Of a stretch of 39,773 bases of DNA, positions 32,560 through 39,773 are shown in pieces. The stretch's first letter is position 1. Every line of letters begins with the position of its first letter. The position numbers and the translations under genes are program-made. The stretch comes from Diphasiastrum complanatum. Taxonomy: Eukaryota > Streptophyta > Lycopodiopsida > Lycopodiales > Lycopodiaceae. Under the pieces are notes generated by a model that worked only from the letters and a program-made list of their open reading frames with translations, made no database searches and was not told the origin of the DNA. The DNA lies in contig MU835358.1 of assembly GCA_029204225.1 (NCBI GenBank), forward strand, positions 1 to 39,773, given 5' to 3'.

Positions 32560-34343
32560 TAGTACTTTTGTGAGTGAGGATTTTAGGAGTGGGTATGTTT
32601 GAGAGTTGAGAGTTGTAGTTGTCTTGGGGGTTGGGAGTGATGTTACTTACTATGCTTGCTTGCTCATATTGAGGAGTTGAGAGATTGTGGTTGTTTGTGT
32701 TAATTGCTTGGACCTCATTACTAGTGTGAGATCATAGTTGAGTGCTTCAAATCACTTGGAGAGGATGTTTGCTTGCTTTTGTTGAGAGGATTGATGGGTG
32801 AGAGTGATCTCATGGTAAGGGTTCGTTGGTAGGTTGTAGTCCATTGTCATACTAATAGGCTTATATCTTGAATGAGTGGGATGGGTTGCTTGAGGGCATG
32901 GTGTGAGTGATGGGTTGCTGATTTTTTTTAGCCATTGTATCTTTCTGGCCTGTTTTTTTTTACAAACTTTCGGTTCAGTTTTCTCTCAACTGAACCGTTA
33001 ACATTCCAATCGCACCTTTCATATTTTAAAAACTTTATTTTTTTTTTATTTTCTCTTTTTACACCAATTCGATCGGACACGCGAAAAGTGGTAAAAACTA
33101 TGTCAACATGTCTGGCTCTGATTTTTGCTACAAGTTTCATGACTAGGGTTTCACATGCAACAACTACCTAAACTGCACATTGAGGTATGAGATGATTTTT
33201 ATATCTATTTGCATTGATGGTAAAAGCTGTGGGTTTATTGTAAGATGTTACTTGACTTGAGTTTTTCCGTTGCCATTCGTCCCAATCAATTTTGAAACTG
33301 TTTTTCGTAAATCGTCTATTCTCAAATGTGATAGTATAGCTTTAACCACTCGTGATTTGAATGTGATTTTTACAAGCGTGTTAGAGTTGCGGAAGGGTAA
33401 GCATATCACCTTGAAGGTTGAACACCATCATTATTTCCCTCATTTACAATGTTATGACATCTTCCATAGAGTAGTTAAGACTTGAATTTTGTAGTTGCGT
33501 TCAAGCAAATCAGTTACAGTTTGGTAGTGAAGCATACAAACACAACTTAGAATTCAGTTTAGAAGCTTAGCACTTCATGAACAAATGCGATGTGAGAAAG
33601 TAGACGATGATTGTGTACTATTCTTCGACTTGTTTAGTGAAAGCACAAAAATTGTAACCAAGAGTCGTACAGATTTAGAATGTGTTTTACGGTTTGATGA
33701 GTTAGGTTTGTTAGTTAAACTACCATGCAGAATTGTCAAGTTTTGAAATGGTTTTTCAGGTTTTGTCAATTATGAAATGTATCAACTGAACCCGACCTTT
33801 GTGAAACACCAGAGCGGGCCGTCCACCATCAATACACCGCCTTGGTTAAGCGTCACACTAGTCACACCCGCCATCGGTACTGTCTAGCGAAATACCTAGA
33901 CCCGACGGTCGGCAAAAATACCACCGCTTATCAAACAAATCAGTGTGTATAACTTGCACCCCACAAGCACATCATAGGCAATAAATCGGTTTCAAGCCCA
34001 TGTAAGATTTTTACTAACTGTAAGCTGAATTCAATGGGGAAAGAGACATTAGCAAGATCCTAATGCAAATTAGTGATCAGAAGTTTTACAGAATCGTAAC
34101 TCTAGAAAGCTAGTGAATCATTGCACCAAAATTGACAGCACCCCCTCCTTGCAACTGTATCTCTGAGAGCTTGAAAAACCCTCATCGGTTGGGGAGCACG
34201 GGGCAATAGAGAAGGCCATCAGGGTTGGAAGTGGCAAATCCTCTATTGCTCACGTAGGGCCGAACTGCCTTTAGAGGTGGGGACCCTTGACCCTTTTAGG
34301 ACGTTTTGGCTGGACCAACCCCCTGTCAAAATTGGCCCTAACA
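32560..34343 (+). repeat. Diverged LTR relic related to the LARD-like element
   Basis: From about 33060 to 34343 the sequence follows the last 1.3 kb of the LARD-like LTR: GAAACACCAGAGCGGGCC, ACACCGCCTTGGTTAA, ATACCTAGACCCGACGGTCG, CACCCCCTCCTTGCAAC, CTCATCGGTTGGGGAGCACG and the terminal CCTAACA. From about 32560 it shares only the GTTGAGAG-rich style. No PBS follows its end, so it is a solo LTR or the 3' LTR of an element whose other parts are lost. It is clearly more diverged than the two LTRs at 9.5-19.4 kb are from each other and lacks the CTGC tract. Confidence 0.8.
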
Positions 34344-35130
34344 CATTTTATGCTTTCTTGGACGGCGGATCCAAGTTTTCATACTTCATGAGATTGGTGC
34401 CTAAGCCTTCCATCACCAAAACATGTGCATAATGGCTTGAATTAGAGTCAAATCAACTTTTATTTCAACTGACATATTATGCCTCGGGCTTCAAAAATCC
34501 TATAGAGGGCTACTAGCGATTGAAAAGTCATCAAAATACACTAATTTTGGATTTTTTAGCCTCTATATAGTTCATACAACTTACTAATCCTGATCATAGC
34601 TACTGAATAGCTTCAAACCATCTAAAAGAGTAAGCTTGCAAAGTCTACAACAAGAAAATCGATTCAATCTTTTTTTAAATATATAAAAAACATGTCAAAA
34701 AAACCCTTTTTTTGGGGACCAAAAACCAATACTTTCGACTAGTTTTGATGGATTTTCTTCTCATGCAACTAAAATAAAATTTTGAAAACCTCAAAGCGAC
34801 CTCAACTATGTACTAGAGGTTCTAATTTTACTCTACAACAAGTCTTACTATTAAATTCTAGGCAAAAACCTCAAGAAATTATTATTTTTATCAAAATCAT
34901 AGTCAAAAGTGTGTACGTTGAGTACAACCGGCATAAAATCATTAAAGTATAGTCTAATGATTAAGCAACAACGTGTACTTCTATTAAGATCATTGACATT
35001 ATAAAATTCAGGCCAAAAAATATAGTTATGGCTATAAAGAAAGTCTATAACACTAATCCCTAGCTAGGAACAATCAAGATATTGAGAAACCATTGATGAT
35101 AGTAATTTTTGTATTAGATAATCAATATTG
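34344..35130. other. No gene seen
   Basis: AT-rich sequence with no recognisable coding or RNA feature. Confidence 0.4.
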
Positions 35131-35975
35131 ATGAATTCAACTACAAGTCCGAGTGGAGGGGCTACAATGCCAATTTATTTTCAGATTTGCCAACAATTGA
35201 ATGCGGCACTCACAACAATGAATAATCAAAATAGTTTGCGAAATCAACAGATGAAAGTTTTGCTAACATAGGTCAAGTCAATATGCTTCTTAAATTTGGA
35301 ATCCCAACCTAGACCATATTCCAGGGAGAATAAAGAAAAGAAATTTGAAGTAGTTGACGTTTGGCTGACGAAATGGAACAATTAGTTCAATCTTCATGGA
35401 GCTCTAGAAGCAAAGAAAATTGAGAGGTAGTCTATGTTTTCTTAAAAAAGCATCATGATGATGGCATGATCTCCAGTTGAAGTCAACATGGGATTGTTTC
35501 TTATGGAAGTATTTAATAAGTTCTTTGTCATAGCAAATGATTCAAATTACTATAAGAAATCCATTGATTATAGATTAGGGAGACAAAAAGTTTGGACTCT
35601 TATCTCCAAGAATTTATAAATTTATGAAATAAAATTTCATTATTCGATTCCAAAGTAGGCCTATGGCAATTCATCGTAGATTTTTCTGGTTGATTATCAG
35701 AACGAATGTAGGCAAAATGTGCTTCAAACTTTTGATGATGTTATACGAATTGTGAAATCTTATCATTCTATGGTAGTGGCATCCAAGAAGCAATTTCAAG
35801 GGAATCCATTAGCACTCGTAGTTATAAAAATAAATGAGTTAGGGGGAGAATTCGTAATAAATATTTTGATGAGCTTGATCAAATAGCATCAAAATCGAAG
35901 CAAAAGAAACATGTCTCTCAAAAGAAGGCTAATAAGGTAAATCTCTATTTTATTTTCAATAAGCTTGGACATGCA
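35131..35975 (+). pseudogene. Relic retrotransposon gag, probably Ty3/gypsy type
   Basis: Fragments of a gag-like protein can be read on the plus strand across many stops and shifts: VDVWLTKWNN then FNLHGALEAKKIE, YYKKSIDYRLGRQKVW, DYQNECRQNVLQTFDDVIRI and a C-terminal remnant NLYFIFNKLGHAM that resembles a zinc knuckle with its Cys positions changed. The pattern (core gag, then Lys/Gln-rich linker, then knuckle) fits Ty3/gypsy Gag, but the assignment rests on short pieces. It ends abruptly against a minus-strand copia fragment. Confidence 0.5.
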
Positions 35976-36470
35976 ATGTTGATGCATGAGCTATTTGAGT
36001 GTCTTTCAGATTCAAGGATACAATGGCAAGAGCTTTGCCATCCTTTGCTTCCCATGCTGGTAGTATTTCTGGTTCCGCCAGTCTAGCTATCGAACCAGTC
36101 ACATATCCCCATAGCTCCTTTTCAATCAAGATCATTCTCATCTTAATTTCTAGCATGTGAAAATCGTCTCCGCTGAACTTGTTGATCAAGCGGATTTCTG
36201 ATGTTGAACCTTCCATGATGATCGATAAATAGAGATTACAAATCAGATATAAAACTAGCTGTGAAAAAAAAAGACGTATAAGGTTTTTTATCTTAAGACT
36301 CTATTAAATCCAAAAAGCCTACTCTGATACTACTCTGTTGGGAATGATGATGAAGAACTGACATACACGAAGGGTGGTCTGATAGGCCGCAGCGGAAAAG
36401 AGGTCGTCACCCCCAAACAAAGAAAACAATGATACAGTTTGAAAACTAACGAATAAGAATCCTAGATTAC
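35976..36470 (-). mobile_element. Truncated copia 5' end: LTR end, PBS, gag start
   Basis: On the minus strand an LTR end, CCCAACA (36336-36342 on the plus strand reads TGTTGGG), is followed by a mutated initiator-Met PBS (TAGTATCAGAGTA, 36320-36332), a short leader and a gag start at 36216 (MEGSTSEIRLINKFSGDDFH, then MRMILIEKELWGYV and KDGKALAIVSLNLKDTQIA). It stops after about 80 codons at the junction with the plus-strand relic. The LTR can be followed at most to about 36470, where the DDE-like relic begins. Confidence 0.75.
35980..36216 (-). pseudogene. Copia gag N-terminal fragment
   Basis: About 79 codons of the copia Gag N-terminus, open, starting MEGSTSEIRL. The motif KFSGDDFHMLEIKMR has Leu where Trp is usual (family pattern G-x-N/D-F/Y-x-x-W). 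It is cut off, so no functional Gag remains. Confidence 0.75.
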
Positions 36471-36633
36471 TTTAGAGACTAAGGATGCAGAGCAATTCTG
36501 ATTCCTCCATGATTTGTTGTTCTATGAATGTTCCCCTTGCTTGCCAATGAGATTTTTCCATGCCTTGTGATGACCAAATACTTAAGCTCTCATATTCCTT
36601 TGCAAAATAAGTTGCATGATGAAGAAGAATGTG

Positions 36634-36722
36634 TTGCAAGCAATAGTTTTGATTAGTTACATCGGTAGAAAAATATATAAGCTTGAATAAGAAAAGTACC
36701 AGATAATGATATAGATTAGCAC
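36634..36722 (-). other. Predicted intron 3 of the DDE-like relic, 89 bp, acceptor mutated
   Basis: Minus strand starts GTGCTAATC after ...DNVTHYM and ends TTGCTTGCAA before HILLHHATYFAKEY. The last two bases are AA where AG is required, one transition away. Confidence 0.45.
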
Positions 36723-38271
36723 CATGTAATGAGTAACGTTGTCTTTTCCCCAACAATTATGTATAGATTTTACAAATGTGGTGCAATGATTTTGCAAAGT
36801 CCTCATATCTTCTGATGATAGGTTTCCTTTCCTGATAACACCTATGAGTTTGTCTAAGTTGGTCCACACTTATCCCTTTTCCACTCGATTACTTCCTTCC
36901 AGTGTTCGTGTGACTTGAACAATTTCTCTCCAAATTTCATATCTAACACTTGATTCTTTGCATGTGTGATTAAATAAGAATCTTCTTGCTTTAGCACCTC
37001 CAATTGATGGCTTATTAGGAACGTTTCTTTTTTTCCCGGAGAGTCTGTCACTTTTTTCAATCGTGACATTTCCCTGCATTTGAGAGAACTATTTCCAACC
37101 TCCTAATTGTTGCTTTAGCCACAGACTCCGGTTTATAATTCTATGTTAGTAGAATATACAGGTAAATAAGTTTTTCAATAATACGAACCTCAGCATGCAA
37201 TGTGCATATGTGAACATTTTTTAATAGAATTGGCAGAACACTTTTCATATTTAAATCTTCAGCTTCTCATGTTGGGCCAATGTTTGTTGATCGTTCCAAA
37301 TTCATATTGTAGCAATCCTTCATGCAATAAAGACATGGATGCTTCGATGGTGTCCCATGAGAGACATTATACATACATTTCAATGTTTTCAAATCCCCTA
37401 CAAGGTGCCATTGAATTTGAAAACTTCCATGGTCTTCCACTGTAAATTTCTCACCCTCCAAATGTCTCTTTATAATCTCGCCATAATTTGTTCTTGAAAA
37501 TATCCATGAAAGTATTTTATGGTCCTCTTTCAAGACCTGTAGAGAAGCAAGTAATGCATGGCATGTCAATAAAAACTAGCAAGTATGAATTGTTAATAAC
37601 GATGTTCTAAATGAATATTGAAATGCCGCCAACCACCATATGTGATTTTCCGATTGAACACTAAACATTCAATCATTTGTATCTGAAATTTTGTTCATCA
37701 AAGTGACACTCACTCGTTCCAACTTTTGACCCTTGATGATTTCAGATTCATCCAATTTTATTGCAATAATGATCTTTCCATTTACTTGATGTTCGTCTAG
37801 TTTATAGAATTGAATAATGTATTTTAGAACATTTTCAATATTAAGAAAAATATTATTGCAATCGTTGTAATTGAGCTCACCATATTCTAATTTGTATAAT
37901 TCAGTTATATGAAGTGGTTGGGCAACTACTTTGAACATTCTGTCATTATAATAATTTCTTGCTAATCTTACCCGATATAGACGCGGAAGATAAATCTTCT
38001 TCACCATCACTTGGGAACAATTTTTTAACTATTCTAAAAAAAGTAGAATAAGCATTCTGCTAATTCCAGATACATCACATGCACCTTGTATCACATTTGC
38101 ATCCAAGTACGATTGAACCTTAATCAAACAGTCTCTAGAATATCATTTTTCATTTTTTCAAACCGAGCATTTTTTATCATTTCCTTTGTTGACTTTCTTG
38201 GTAAAACATGATTTAAAGATGATCCAATGCATGATCGATCTGTTAAATAGTTCTTTGCCAACAAACATGAT

Positions 38272-38390
38272 CTGCAACAAACATATGAAACTCAAATTAT
38301 GTTTAATAAATAAATAATCCATATTATCAAGTGCAAATCAAACTTAAATGACATACACACATCAAATAAACAGTTTATATGACAACATAC
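38272..38390 (-). other. Predicted intron 2 of the DDE-like relic, 119 bp
   Basis: Minus strand GTATGT...TTTGTTGCAG, with the T-rich end of a plant intron. Coding-like sequence lies on both sides, but the frame is off by one or two bases, which an indel in the adjacent A9 run would explain. Confidence 0.55.
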
Positions 38391-39023
38391 TTGAATGCTC
38401 TAATTCTTTTTTTTCTGATTGCTACTATTTGTAGATAAATCATCAATATTTTTCATCGGTACTCTCTTTCTTTTCCTCTTCATCATTGTCTTATTGATAA
38501 TTTTTATATCAACAGCAGATTTTAAACTCTCAGATCACAACTTTTCCATGGATTCTAACATTTCTTGGTTTGATCCCCGAAGAGTAGTGACTGTAGCATT
38601 CAACTTTGACATAGCATTCTTGAGTGCATTGTTTTCAGCACTAGTGTGTTGCACATAATGAAGCAATTGTTGATTTGCACGTTGCAATTGTTGATTAGCA
38701 AACTATAATTGTTGATTAAGACAAGATATGCTATGCATTCTAATATCACGCACCCTTTGACAATATCCAAGTAATCCGCTATTTCCTTCACATACAAATC
38801 TGAGAAGACGAGTTACGAACTTAAAATCTGGACACAAATTGGTAGCTGGATCATTAGGATAAACTGATCCATCCACTCACAAATCTATATTCATATGATT
38901 ATTCATTCTCAATTCTCTAACTACTGCAGCAGCATACTCTACAACTTTCACATTTTTCTTAATAGTTGGAGTGCATTCCATCGAAAGAGCAACATGCAAA
39001 TGGAACATTGCCATTGTTAAAAG

Positions 39024-39086
39024 CTACAATCATGTAAATGCATCAAACTAAAGTAAATCAATATGAATAGATCTAGCATACCTTAC
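39024..39086 (-). other. Predicted intron 1 of the DDE-like relic, 63 bp
   Basis: Minus strand GTAAGG...TTGTAG. Removing it joins ...CDINITK to LLTMAMFHL in the same frame, phase 0. It is short for a plant intron. Confidence 0.5.
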
Positions 39087-39248
39087 TTTTGTAATGTTTA
39101 TGTCGCATTGAAAAATTATTATGCCTCATATTTCACTATAAGCATACAATGATTTCAAAAGTTATGCTACTCCCGCTTCAGTTTTTGCATTGAGCACACC
39201 AAGATTTTCAGTCTTAAAGCCCTAAGTCCCAAATTTTGGAACGAGCAT

Positions 39249-39773
39249 GAAGAGAAGTTATTGCATCTCATGCTTAACTAACTATTGTCTGAAGTTAACC
39301 ATACCAGTTAAACGTCGGGCAAGGCCGAAAACTCAAAATCGGCGACAATACGTAACCTCTCTCTAAAGAGAATTTTCTTAAAGGCCCATTTTGTGCCCAT
39401 ATTTCTCCTAATGTAACTCTAAGGAGTCAGCTGCTACAAGATCATTTTTGGTCGTTTGATCTAGGTGAATACATTGAATCGATCATCCCATTGAATGCTA
39501 CCTTCTAATCGTTCAGTTGCTTATATAACTGCTTGATGACTTCTATTATTCTAAGTTTACAAATTAAAAGATCATTAACACCTTTGCACTTGATCCATAA
39601 TAGATTGATTATTGTTGCATCGTGAAGATGTGAAGAAGTCAGTAGAAGTATCTCCTTTGTAAGCATCGGGGAGCTTGAAAATGTGGAGCCGTAGCCTAAC
39701 CACAAGGAGCGTGAAGTTGGAACCGCATGCAACCGTAATCGTGTCATGGCGTTTCCTTCGGTTCATTCACTTT
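39249..39773. other. No gene seen
   Basis: No recognisable coding sequence. The left part may contain the 5' flank or further upstream exons of the DDE-like relic. Confidence 0.35.

Larger units (their letters stand above)
36470..39248 (-). pseudogene. Decayed multi-exon gene with DDE-transposase-like features, family not recognised
   Basis: I do not recognise this family. Reading minus strand from a possible Met at 39248 gives a mostly continuous protein broken by single stops: TENLGVLNAKTEAGVA, then after a short intron LTMAMFHLHVALSMECT, VVEYAAAVVREL, a Gln-rich coiled coil (NQQL repeats, about 38620-38720), a basic KRKRKR stretch (about 38470), an intron, LAKNYLTDRSCIGSSL, SGISRNAYSTFFRIV, LPRLYRVRLARNYYNDR, IIAIKLDESEIIKGQKLERV, QWHLVGDLKTLKCMY, KHPCLYCMKD, VHICTLHAEVRIIEKL, NVPNKPSIGGAKARRFL, DNVTHYM, an intron, and SIWSSQGMEKSHWQARGTF. 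The Asp in KLDESE (37750-37752), Asp in VGDLK (37393-37395) and Glu in QGMEKSH (36556-36558) could form a DDE triad with a CxxC-bearing insertion between the second and third. At least six stops and two or more frameshifts make it inactive. It may be a DNA transposon's transposase or a host gene derived from one. Confidence 0.6.

Noticed and set aside
36336-36755. A 420-bp LTR on the minus strand bounded by TGTTGGG and CCCAACA
   Set aside because: The right-hand CCCAACA falls inside coding-like sequence of the DDE-like relic (HNCWGKDN), and protein similarity continues leftwards to about 36470. Only the left end, next to the PBS, is a true LTR end.

Overview
The window is plant nuclear DNA. 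The only gene that looks intact is a single-exon EIN3/EIL-type ethylene-signalling transcription factor on the minus strand (2970-4874). The rest is mostly plant LTR retrotransposons, stacked inside one another, with long AT-rich stretches between. Intact EIL coding sequence, tRNA-primed copia elements, very long-LTR elements and old degenerate insertions suggest a seed plant with a large repeat-rich genome. A gymnosperm is my guess; the sequence does not prove it.

Layout. 1-2490: AT-rich, no gene seen. 2491-5460: the EIL locus, with a probable 3' UTR and a long purine-rich leader (minus strand) holding a 96-codon upstream ORF. 5592-5627: a TA microsatellite. 5640-8190: non-coding, with a 121-bp-spaced duplication and a GC-rich tract of degenerate ~20-bp repeats. 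8190-9420: a broken Ty3/gypsy pol fragment (RT/RNase H tether, RNase H, integrase start) on the minus strand.

9448-31976 is one old Ty1/copia element (here 'copia A', plus strand, target duplication AGTAT) that took two later insertions. First, its 5' LTR is split by a 9.9-kb element with LTRs of about 4.0 and 3.9 kb around only 2.0 kb of internal DNA without gag or pol (9472-19362, target duplication TAATC). This is the LARD architecture, with a primer-binding site that reads like the 3' end of a tRNA. Second, its integrase region is split by a 6.0-kb copia element ('copia B', 22090-28109, target duplication TCCCT), with 275-bp LTRs that appear to end AG...GT instead of TG...CA. All three target duplications can be read directly, so insertion order is clear: copia A first, then the other two inside it.

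31982-39773: a diverged 3' portion of another LTR related to the LARD-like element (to 34343), a relic gag on the plus strand, a truncated copia 5' end on the minus strand, and at 36470-39248 the most interesting item: a decayed multi-exon minus-strand gene. It has a Gln-rich coiled coil, a basic KRKRKR stretch, and a conserved-looking region with Asp, Asp and Glu in positions that could be a DDE (RNase H-fold) triad, plus a CxxC between the second Asp and the Glu. I do not recognise the family. It may be a DNA-transposon-type transposase or a gene derived from one.

No tRNA or rRNA genes and no CRISPR arrays were seen. All reading was by eye; identities are rough counts, not alignments.
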